A stretch of DNA of 64,000 bases from Anagrus nilaparvatae (lineage: Eukaryota; Arthropoda; Insecta; Hymenoptera; Mymaridae), in the NCBI GenBank assembly GCA_022575985.1, contig JAKSXM010000279.1, forward strand, positions 434,001-498,000. The letters are read 5' to 3'. Of the stretch, positions 1 to 10,724 are shown piece by piece. Every line of letters starts with the position of its first letter. Within the stretch, counting starts at the first letter, position 1. Below the pieces are notes generated by a model. The model was not told the DNA's origin and did not search any database. It worked only from the letters and a program-made list of their open reading frames with translations. A program made the translations under genes and the position numbers.

Positions 1-806
1 GCATATGTGCCTGTTATCCAATCTAGTCCAAAAACTAAACCTAATTAATATGACAAAATACGCCCTTATCGTTCTCATAATTTAGTTACATTTTTTTCGT
101 CGTTATTTTTATTATTACACTATTTAGTGTAAAATAATAACATATAACATTATTATAATCTATTAGTATCCAACTTAAAAGTTTCGTGATATTATATAAA
201 ACATCATTCTCTCACACTCTATTCTTAACAAAAGAAAAAAAAAATTTCTTACACTCAACTCACGACAGCACATTAGTCCTCTGTTTATTTTAGCCATTTT
301 TTAATTTTCATAAACTTAATCTGCAAAATTTAGTACAATATTGGAAAGTGGAGTTTCCGACGCGACATCTAGAAAATTGATTTTGCCTAGAACTACGGTT
401 GGTGTAAGAAAATTAAGTTGTTATAATTTGCAATTTGCTTCATTTCCCAATAGTCATTGATTTTTAAAACTACAGCCAAAATCAGATCATTCGTCAAAAG
501 TTTTTGTTATTGATTCCAGAAGGCATTATAATTCCGACTCTTAAAGTAACTAAAATAAACGTCAAGGGAAATTGTTTGATAGTCATAACTGCGTAATTAA
601 ATAAAAAATTATTTCTTTTCTTCGGTACGATAACCACTAATCTTTTGGTAAATTAATTTTGTCTTTCATGTTCGCATCTATAGGTTTGGAAAAGTAGAAA
701 ACACCAAAAATAATAAACAGAGGTCTAATATACCATTTGCTGTATTTATCACATAATACGAGTTTTTAGACTTCTTCGTAAACTATACTGTTTAAGTCCT
801 TTTTTT

Positions 807-845
<39 letters not shown>

Positions 846-2030
846 ATACATATAGCTACAGCCAGTTCGACAAGCCTTTTCGAAGACTTGAACTTCTTCA
901 AGCTCTTAAGTTAAAATAAAAAAATAAATAAGAAATCATAAATGAATTTTTAAGCTCAGCTAGTTGTTACAAAATTTTCTGTAAAATCCAAGGTAAATTC
1001 ATTGAAATAAATTTTATAATAATAAAAAAAAATTTAATTGTAGGTAAATCTATTGTATTCATATTTTAATATAAAATAACAGTCCTCGGATACAGTCAGT
1101 TTTGAAAAGCTGATTTTTATGTAGGCATTACATTTGAATAATGCCTACGGTATGTGGTATATGCTTAAATTGTATATAAAAACTGTCTGCACTAATGTGA
1201 TGTTATTAAGAAATTAAGTAAAATTAAAGATTTTACAAATTACAGATTTTACAAATTAATAAAACTTTTATTTGAAATGTACTTGAAAATTTGGATATTG
1301 CTCTAATTTTACTTTTGGACCATCACATATACATACATGTGTAGAAGGCATGTACATTATTTAATGAGCTAAAGAGAGATGAACAATTAACATCGAGTAA
1401 CATTTACTATGTTGCCAAATTTTACAGATACTGAAATGAATATCACGTTCGTTTGTGTAGCAGGAACAAGGAACAATTTTTCAATTCAAATAGTGTATTG
1501 ATTTAATTTGTTGGATAGTTTTTCAAACCTAATTTTGGCAAAGGACTAATTTTTATAGTACTTTACTTTTGCACCAAGGCTAAGGTTACACAAGTGCCAA
1601 AATTCAGGGGCTTTTATACTGACATATTATGAAACCATATTATTTGCGTGGGGAACAAAAATTTTTTTAAAACATTTAATTAAAAATTTAAAACTTAGCC
1701 CTTAAGAGTTTACACCTGAGTTTACAGGCATCTAAGTCTTACTCTAACTTTGTGTAGGGTTATTATTGTTAATTTACTTTGATGCATCCACCATATCTAG
1801 ATATTCTTTTATTTCCCTTGTTTCAAAGGGTGTGGTTTTAAATCATGGATTTCTTTATGCGTTATGCCTGATATATCTAATGTTTTATTCGACTATATTT
1901 AATTTAGCCAAGAGTTTTAGCTTTTAGTTTTTACTGAAGCACTTTTCTCTTCCCATTGTATGTTTCGAACATTTTATAAAAGAATATTTTTTTTTCATGT
2001 CAGCGGTCAGAAAGAACGTAGTTTCTTATG
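1..2030. other. AT-rich non-coding stretch
   Basis: No reading frame of useful length and no family motif is seen on either strand. The only conspicuous feature is an uninterrupted run of about 32 A residues at 811-842, which could be the tail of an old retroposed sequence on the plus strand; no recognisable body lies upstream of it. Confidence 0.6.
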
Positions 2031-2160
2031 ACAGACGAAGAAAAATCGTATACAACCCTTGTCACAAAAAAGAATTTCCTAAATCACAGTTTAACGGCTT
2101 CGCCATGTAAGGTAATTGACCTGCGATCGTAGCGATTCTTAACTTTTCTGGGCTCGTAAT
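2031..2160 (-). repeat. Dispersed MITE-like repeat, copy 1
   Basis: Read on the minus strand, this begins ATTACGAGCCC, runs through a CCAGAAAAGTTAAGAAT block and ends GTATACGATTTTTCTTCGTC. The same two end blocks, in the same order and spacing, occur at 47298-47430, and the first block recurs at 3675 and 25806. It carries no coding potential. It is one of four copies of a short interspersed family in this window. Confidence 0.7.
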
Positions 2161-2401
2161 TTACTTCTCAAAGCATCTTATTTAACGTTATTGTAGTTTA
2201 GATTCTATAAAATTTCTTCAATATTTCCACTACAGTCTTTTATACTAACAAGTACCTTCTAATCTTTCTTCTTATTAACTAAATTCAGCATCATTATTAG
2301 GCGAATTTATTTTATTTTCCAAATTATTTAACCCCAGACTTAAAAATTATTTTTTGTATAGTTTTTACAACTATTATATACATGGCAAGCACAGGTACAT
2401 T

Positions 2402-3320
2402 TCATGTTATTTTTTTAATATTTGCATCTTTTCGTCTGACAGTTACCCTTACATGAACACTTTTGAAAACCTTGTCCGTTTTCAAGTGAACCCATAGCCA
2501 CGAATCTTGTATGCTAAATTCTTTTATTAGGGTGTCTTCTGTTTTAAGTCTCTTATATTTAATGCATTTAAAGCAAGTTCGTTCAAGCCAATTTCGAATT
2601 ATTCCCCATTTAGTACCAATTATATGCTTATCATGTTTTATTTCTAAAATTAGCCTAATCAGATTCATTAGATCACTTCGACATCTATCAAATTCCGATA
2701 CAAATACAGCTACGGTATCTCCTACTTTTGCAGCTTGCAATTTACAACCTATTCGAAGTTTCGTTTTATCAGCCTTTTTAGGCATATTTTTTATTGCTTT
2801 TTTCTCTAAAATCTATAGCTGCATGTACTACTTCAGTTGTTGGCTCATGAAATTCTCCATCGGGAAAATGGTAGTCCACTAAATCTACTTGCCCTCGATC
2901 GTTAAAGTCTTTAGTCACTATAGGTTTTATACTAAACCAGATTGTTTTTTTTTTAGATTTCTCGACGCACCGTTTACATTATTTAATAAAATCACTGATT
3001 AAGGCACGTGGTACATTAGCATAATTTTTACTTATTTTTAAATGAGTTTTTCTTTCTCCCTTATGCCCTACTAATTTGTGTGCATTTTCTTTAATAGATA
3101 ACACTTTATCTTTAGTTGCTATTATCTTAAATGTTTTTTTAGTAACAACTTTTGTGATGCTGGCCAACTCATATATAGTCAATTTATCATTTAAATAATA
3201 CTCTGTTCATTGTTTTTTTCTTCCTGTCTTAGCATTTGTTAGAATTTTTATTACACTTGCTTCATAATCACTGGCCCACAAACTATCATATCCGTAAATT
3301 TTACTTTTTAAAATATCCAT
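2402..3320 (-). pseudogene. Relic of KRBA2/SCAND3-type integrase gene
   Basis: The minus frame opens with ATG at 3320 and gives, in order, an N-terminal segment with a TGxRKK..(W to stop)..YYL pattern, a GHKGER...KNYANVPRALI segment (the GHGGR...KYANITRDAI zinc-binding region of these proteins), a C-x2-C pair, and DFNDRGQVDLVD, the start of the DDE integrase core. The frame is broken by TGA at 3207-3209 (where relatives have Trp), TAA at 2979-2981 and TAA near 2779. A frame change then enters a second frame (2785-2402) that matches the C-terminal domain of the family: KVGDTVAVFVSEFDRCRSD...IGTKWGIIRNW...KEFSIQ. Most of the catalytic core between these blocks is missing. This family of retroelement-type integrases is common in insect genomes. 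It is a dead copy; assignment rests on recognised motif order. Confidence 0.72.
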
Positions 3321-3674
3321 TTTATATTTTTATATTTTTATTTTTGATGAGTTGACCCTCTAATGATCATAAACATTTGAAATTTTTTCTCTATATGAAA
3401 ATTTTATGTTGCCCTATTTGTGAAATAAATTTTATTTTTTTTTACCAATCCAACTGGTCAGTTTAATTTTTTTAGCATTGACTAGTTCGTGAATTGGTCA
3501 ATTTCACAAACGGGGTGGCTATTCATAATACATTTGTACTTTATCATAGCTTTTTTGTCAATAGATGCTTTTTGAATTATTTTGTATTGAATAAATATTT
3601 CTAATATGACTTTCAGAACATTTTTTCTCTGCTAAGGTCAATAATAACGGCTCACAAACCTGGAATTTAGTCAT

Positions 3675-3830
3675 TATTCGAGTCCGTGTCCAGAAAAGTA
3701 AATAATGGTCTCGATAATGGCTGAAATCTTATGCGTAAATACGAGCGTAAATACAATTCAAGGTTTCATCTTCGAATTGAACCATTCTTTATTTTTCTGG
3801 TCATAGCGAGGCCATAGGTCATAATATACT
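3675..3830 (+). repeat. Dispersed MITE-like repeat, copy 2
   Basis: It starts GTCCGTGTCCAGAAAAGTAA and ends with AACCATTCTTTATTTTTCTGG, an inverted version of its own start, so the ends form an imperfect inverted repeat of about 20 bp. The interior differs from the other copies, but the end block CCAGAAAAGTAAA.AATGG is the one shared by the copies at 25.8 and 47.3 kb. Non-coding. Confidence 0.6.
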
Positions 3831-4138
3831 GTTCGTTGTACTTAAACATAAGTTGGAAAGCCCCATGTAGTATATGTGAAAATTTTATACATTTTATTAC
3901 AAAAAAAAACTAATAAAATCAGATTGAATTTTGCTTCAATAAATAATAAAATTTTTAGACGTCAATGTATAGAAAAAAATACAATCTGTTCATCGTCATT
4001 CTATTTTAACACATACTCAAATACATATACAGGGAAAAAAAATTATACCTGAAGACATATTCATATAAGTAAATACCAGGTTATTTTCTAGGAGGAAATC
4101 AAGACAAAAATAAATTCAATATACATCAATATACATCA

Positions 4139-4174
4139 GTTCCCAATACAGGTATTTCTACCTGTATTGGGAAC
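4139..4174. repeat. Perfect 16-bp hairpin
   Basis: GTTCCCAATACAGGTA and its exact reverse complement are separated by TTTC, giving a 16-bp stem with a 4-nt loop. Nothing else nearby suggests a terminator or a gene end, so it may be a miniature inverted-repeat remnant. Confidence 0.85.
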
Positions 4175-4639
4175 ATTTTTATAACGAGTAACAATTGTTA
4201 AGATTCTAGCCATAATTCTAGTAATGTTAATCATATAAAAGTTTTTTAAATGCAATGAAAAATGTTTCACCGAGCAATGAATTAAATATATCTGGTGTTG
4301 TTTAACCTGTTAACACCTTATCGACCATCGGAATTGACCTTTAATTAGGCATTGATATCGCATTTTTAGGAGTTGTGGGTAAAAGCTAGAAAAACTAGAA
4401 AAATTAGAAATGGAAAGAGCAACAGAAAAAGCTACTAGATAACAATTTTTTAGTTCAAAATTTTAATTTTTTAACATTGAAATTCATCTGTTCTCATCAG
4501 GGCCTGATTTGCCCTGATAAGAATTAAAACTTAGAATACTTAAGGTTTATGGACTTAGGATAATTTATGTTTCGAGATTTATTGTAATTTTGGTTTTTGG
4601 ATTTATTACTGTTATGAGTGAATATGTTCCATGATCGTT

Positions 4640-5720
4640 GGTTGTGTATATAAGAAGATACAAAAACTCTTCTGAGTGCACGTCCATCTTTGGCACGTTC
4701 CAACCTAGGGGACACCTCTTGTACGGAGGTCGTTGGGAGGTTCCCTCTAACACCCCGAAGGTGATGTATTTATGGTCGCTACCATTTTCGTCATTTTCGC
4801 CATCCATCACCTTCTAGTCGCCGATCCTCTTAGACGCCCCTTCTGTTGCGGAAGATGGAAGAACCACCTCCCCTCGAAGTAAAGTAGGTCCGACTGTTGC
4901 CTCTATTCTGGACCACCAGTTTGAATCTAGTGGCCATTTCGAGTACCCTTCCTCCCCTGGGGTTGGTTGTAGGCATGCCCCACTCTAAGGCCCTAGCGTT
5001 AAAGTCTCCACCGAGGATAACACTGCCGGCGACCCCGCGGATCTTATCTTCGATACTGGTCAGCTTTTCAGTGAGTTTTCACCGCATCTGAATCGTTTGG
5101 GAAGAAATAACAACTGATATAAGTTGCCTACCCGCACGTGGTAATTGCCTCTCCCTTGTTGGGACGCTTGGGCTCTGCCTCGGAGCCACATGACACAAAA
5201 ATTGGTGTCATCGAACAGCCAGCCCTGCGGGCTGTAATTGCGAGGTTGCTCACTTAATAAAAGGATACTTATGTCCTTTTCGCGAACAATCTATTGCAAC
5301 AATTCGCCAGCAAGTCTGGCCGTATGCATGTTCCCTTTAAGGACCTGAATCATTTCCGATGACACCTGCTTCTAACCATAGCCAGAGCCTCCAGGTAACT
5401 GGGGTATTTTCCCTCTCCGGGATAAGGCTCCATGGAGCACTCATCCTTTCCGTTCATGCAGAGGAAGCACTTAGGATTCACCTTGCTGCACTCTGTTCTT
5501 TATGCCCATATTCGCCACATTAAAGGGACGCCTTACTTCTGTCTGGGCTTTTACAGCCATGTTGACTATGCCCATATCCCAAACATTTGAAGCAGCGCCT
5601 TGCGTCCTCACGGAGGCGCACTCTGCTCGATGCCCAGCCGATCTGAATTTTCCCTTTTTTGGCCAGGCGTAGAGCGTCAGCCTCAAGTAGATCCACCACG
5701 GCCATCTGGCTCATCGTGCC
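4640..5720 (-). mobile_element. Truncated R1-like non-LTR retrotransposon
   Basis: Read from 5720 downward, the minus strand gives the C-terminus of a gag-like ORF1: an RVRLREDARRCFKCLGYGHS segment with a CX2CX4HX4C zinc knuckle, then, after a frameshift, a second knuckle region and the KYPSYLEALA segment. The apurinic endonuclease domain of ORF2 follows, with GGDFNARALEWG at about 5000, NPRGGRVLEMA, and the domain end SDHKYITF at about 4770, then the post-endonuclease GWNVPKMD segment. Several frameshifts and stops break both frames, and the element stops before any reverse transcriptase. The order and motifs fit the R1/TRAS/Waldo group of the I superclade. GC content is visibly higher than the surroundings. 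Dead fragment. Confidence 0.82.
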
Positions 5721-7250
5721 TTTTTATCAATTTACACTGCAAAAAATGGCCACTTCCCACGAGCGGGTTTTGATTACTATAAGCGTATTTCCATTTGCAA
5801 ACAAAATTCCGCTTACAGAAAGTGGAAAATTTTTTCAGTGTAACAAATTTTATTCTCGATTTTATTGTATAAAAATGATCATAAACAGTGTACTATATTT
5901 TCGGATTAAAAATTTATTTTTTGGCATGTATTATAATAATTATTTATAAAATGACATTATAAAATAAAAAAAACTTCCTATGACAATAAATTAAAATAAA
6001 TTTATAACTGTCGATAATATCATTTTCTACTTTTATCATTTTATATTTTTTTTTATTATCAAATCATATTTTTATGTTTTCTTTATTTTTAATTCACATA
6101 TATTTATTTTATATCTAAAAAATTTATCATTTAATATTATTTATTTTTATATATAATATATAAATAATTTATAATATAAATATGAAATAAATTTTTATGC
6201 ATTGTAATTAATTAAATTGAGTATACTAATAAATAAATACAGAAGCTAAAAATTTATTTAAAAACTTACTTTTTTTCCTTCCAACGTGAAAAATAAATAA
6301 ATAAATGTATATTTATAAAAAAAAATTAAAAAAAAAAAAGAAAATAACAAAACAGTATATGTACTACTAATGATTGGGGACACTAAAAATATTGGTGACG
6401 ACCCTGCAGGTTTATACAACTAAAGTATATATACTTTTTTTTCTGAGAGTGCAATGATAACGCAATTGTGTTATTGTGTACTCACGCGCATCAAGCATTT
6501 ATTATTTTAAATAATACATATTATATATAATATATATAAAGTTTTAAATTATCAACAACTTCATAAATATAAAAAATAGGTACAAAGAAAAGACTCGAGA
6601 AAAGAAATAGAAAATATAGGTATATATACCTACAACTACCTTAGCTCAATAAAATCATTCAACAAATATATATACTTACATGTATAAAATAATTGATTGA
6701 ATTCGCAGAATGAAAGTGAAAATAGTACCTAGCAAGAAGAAGATATGATATATATATATTTATAGGGATAAACACAAAAAATGTATTATAGTATATTATG
6801 GATTGCATATGTACAAAAAGGGGCAGTTATTGCTCCCACTCACTTATACAATCACAATTTATATTTGTGTTAAATATTTTAAATATATGGGTTTATTCAA
6901 GTTATTTTAAATAAGCAAAATTTTACTTTTGCTGCAATTATAGTTTTGGGTGATGAATTGATATGTTTCTGAAAACTTTTGAGCTAGATTTTCAGGACTT
7001 TAGACATTTAGATATTGAGATTAAGATAAAAGAAAAAATTCAAATGAAATACCGAGTGAAATACTTTATTGAGCTTTAGATTTACACAAGAAGGAAACTT
7101 TAATGGGGTATAAGGGGGTCGAAGAGAAACTTTGTTATCAAACCCTGGAGAAAGTATGACAGCAATATTAAGAGCATGTTGCCATCCTTTTTTTATCAAA
7201 TGATTTCAGCAACTCGGCAACATAGCAACAAACTTTGTGTCCCATCCCTA
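5721..7250. other. AT-rich non-coding stretch
   Basis: Very AT-rich, with many short TA, AAAT and TATA runs (for example around 6510-6540 and 6745-6765). No supported gene, RNA or complete repeat is seen. Confidence 0.55.
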
Positions 7251-7697
7251 CACGGAAACCTGTATTACCGTCATCTCAGAAGGAAACTCGTACCCTTAAA
7301 ACTTGGGTTCAGTTGTTCCCAAAATATTCATGGACTTTACCCTCAAAAACGAGGTAAACCGCTATCTTTTTTTTACTAAATTTATTGCATCACAGTAGCT
7401 TACATAAAAATAAATAACTGTTTCATATATTATTATAAAAAAAGTTTTAAATTATTATTTTTTTTTGAAATGTTAAAAAAATATTGTTTAATACTAAACC
7501 ACGAATTATTAAATAAATATAATTTTACTTTATTATAGAGATAAAAATTATTTTCCCCAAATTAAAACGATTTAGTTCATCCTCAAAAAGATGGCGGTTT
7601 ACCTCGATTATGAGGGTACAGTCCATGACTTCATGGTAAAGTCCATGAATGTTTTGGGTACAGCTCCTTTGACATGACGGTAAAACAGGTTTCCGTG
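7251..7697. mobile_element. TA-flanked MITE with about 125-bp imperfect inverted ends
   Basis: Left end CACGGAAACCTGTATTACCG at 7251 and the reverse complement of the right end (CACGGAAACCTGTTTTACCG, ending 7697) match. Further matching blocks follow inward: a CCCAAAA.ATTCATGGACTT block and a CGAGGTAAACCGC.ATCTTT block. The dinucleotide TA lies directly outside both ends (7249-7250 and 7698-7699), as expected for Tc1/mariner-type insertion. The centre is AT-rich and non-coding, so this is a non-autonomous copy. Confidence 0.8.
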
Positions 7698-10600
7698 TAA
7701 AAGCTACGAAAACTTTGAAACTTAAATCGAATACTTTCATCTAAAATACTGCCTACTGAGTCATAATATCATAAAATTCTATTAAAGTCAACTAAGTTAC
7801 ACCCAAAACATTAAGAATAAAAAATTTTAAATAACTTTGCTTGGGCTTGAATTCACCTGAAACAGGCCATATATTGTCGCTGTCCTCGCCATATAATCAA
7901 AAGTTTCATAAAGGCCGTACATTCGCCTGTAAAACTCTCTTATACAATTTTATACATTTTGTGTAGGTATAAAAAAAGCAAACTGAAAAATTTTACTTTA
8001 TGTAAGAAAATTTTTTTAAACTGCTAAAATGCATTTAAATTTATACAGACAATTATATCAAATAAATGCCAGATAAACCATATCAAATGATAATATTATC
8101 TAAAAACATTTTTAAAAAATTTGGCAACATTGGTTCAAAAACAGCTGTTGTCTATATATAAATATAATATAAATGCTAAAACAATATATGAGTGTTCAAA
8201 AACCTAACATTAAATGTTATAAAAAAATGTATCTATATTTTAATTATATTATAAAATATTTACAAATAATACACGTGTGCATCAATACATGCAAAAAAAT
8301 CACCCACACTTATATAATATAAATAAATATATATATTATGCAGCAGAACAGCAGGTTTATAAATGACCTCGGCCGGGACCAACATATAACAGAGGAGTGT
8401 TCATGTCGTTTTCTTGACGCGAATTTCTGATTGGATGCTGATAATATTTGCCCTTCCATGAGCACCCCACTTTGAATAATAATAATGATAACAAAAATAA
8501 AAAAAAATAAACCCAACCTCTCCCCTGCTGAGATTGTGACTACGTCACGAGTACAAAATTACGTATACAGGTTTTGATAATTGTATTTTTATTTTCACTC
8601 TCTCTCTCTCCCTCTCTCTTAGTTGTCTAATAAATGTGCTTTTTGTTATTAACATTTATTATTATTTATTGTATTTCTTAAACCTGCACTAAATCTTTAT
8701 GATTATCAATTTATTTTTTATTATCGATTGTACTAACATTTTTGACATCTCATATTTACAATTATCAAATTTTTAAGATAAATTTTGAAATACTTGAATG
8801 TAAACACTCTAAAGTATTAATAAATAGTAAAAACAAAACGAGGAAAAGCTGTTTGGTTTACTTTTAATATTTCTTTTTTAAAAATTGAGATATGATACTT
8901 ACAAATCAGAATTTTCAACATTGTAAAAGGATAGAATAAGTTTTACTTTTCAAATATATTTAAAATATTTTTTTGCACTAATTTATTAAACAGAAAATTA
9001 TTATTAAAACTTACCCAAATGAAAAATGAACTCCTCCCTCGTTGCTGTTCTCACGGGAAAAAGGCGCAGCATACACACGCTGAAAAAGTTATAATACGTG
9101 TCACCTTATATATTTTCAATGATTTTCCATTTAATTGATATTAAAATTGAGTAATTTTTTAAAGAAAATAATTCTCGAATATTTTAGGATCTTTTTTATA
9201 AATTTTTTATCTTTAATTATGCAACAATATAATCCAGAAATAAGAAATAAAAAAGGCAAACCTCCTTCTCCTTAGAGTGTCTCTCAAATACTTTTATACT
9301 TTACACGAAATTTGTTTGGTTATGTATTTTTTTGTGAATGCTTAATACACAGAAAATGATTTTACGTTATCAGAAAGCACAAATTTGTTCATTAATGTTT
9401 TCTTTTTAGTTTATTTATTTCTTTTATTAAAAAGATCTGTAAAATAAGCACGATTATAATTTTCCTCTACAGTACTCTCTTTGAACTCCTACCTCTCTCT
9501 CTCTCACTCACTCTCTCCTTTGGCCCCTAAGGTTTTGCCAACAGAGAGAGAGAGAGATGGTTGTATCAAAATTTGATGAAACTTGTAATACCAAATAACG
9601 TTTTTTATTTGTTTCTTAATTTTATATGAGTTAATAATAATTCAGAATTGTTCAAAACATTTTTATTCACTGAATTTGATTCACAATTTATAAATTAAAA
9701 GGTTTTTGAAAGAAAAGCACGTGAATAACAAGAATTTTGTTGCAGTTCAAATTATACGTTGTAGAATGTAGACGATACATTATGTACATACTTATTTAGA
9801 ATGCGCAGTGTGGAAATACATTGCTGCGTCTAAACGTGCTCTAGAGTACACGCGACCCCCCCACTCTAATTATGGAGAAATACGATTTGATGAAAATTTT
9901 TACATTCACATACCCAAATTCAATGTGGTGTTGTGTTTGTGTTATTTTGGGAGGAGAATTTAACCCCCTCTCCACTATTTAAAACTATTCTCTCATTTTT
10001 CTACAACACGTTCTGCAATCTGCAATCTGTACTCTCAAATTTACTCTTTTACCGACATCACAATAATTTAGAATTAAAAAAAAAATTATTAAACAAAAAT
10101 CACTTTTTTTTAATATGTCTCCCCACTTTCATGCTTTTGATTAAATTAAAATGACTTAGTTGGCTTGATATTTATTTAAAATTTTTGTTAAATTGGGAAA
10201 TAAGATTTTAGTCACAGAATTTGGGCCATATTGGAGTCAGAAATGTTGTATTCTTATAATTTTTATATTATATCAAACTAATATCAATTATATGAAAGAA
10301 TTCATTTAATAATTTATCCAAAAAAATCTAGAATTTAAGGAAAGAAAAAATTTAGCTTTAAAAATTTGATGTTCCAAATTTCAATTATTCGTAAATAAAA
10401 TCTGAAAAATTTCTTAAACTCTAGCTTATAGTTATTTAAAATATGTTTACCCCTGCAAAATGTTGGAGTAAAAAGATATTCAACTGATCAATATTAATTA
10501 AGAATTTGTTTTTAATACTTATTAATTTAAACATAAAAACAGATTAATTTTTTAATGTTTTGGTTTCTGTTTCTATTTCTATAAATAAAAAGTTCTATGT

Positions 10601-10724
10601 ATACATTGAGTAAAAAAATGTAGAATAATATAAAATAAAATAAAAACATAAAAATATAAATTAAACAACGTACATATTAAAAAATCTATTTGCAATATTT
10701 AATAATAACAAAAAAATTTTTAAT
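7698..10724. other. Non-coding stretch with GC-richer, CT-repeat islands
   Basis: No convincing coding frame. Islands of higher GC stand out: 8340-8620 (includes CTACGTCACG, close to a CRE/ATF site, then a CT run at 8597-8619), 9020-9080, 9480-9560 (a CT run at about 9491-9518 and a GA run at 9543-9557 that could pair) and 9790-9870. Such islands may be enhancer or promoter DNA, or untranslated exons of a gene outside the window; no transcript can be inferred. Confidence 0.4.

Noticed and set aside
9933..10154. 73-codon plus-strand frame
   Set aside because: AT-driven composition with no conserved motif or splice partner.
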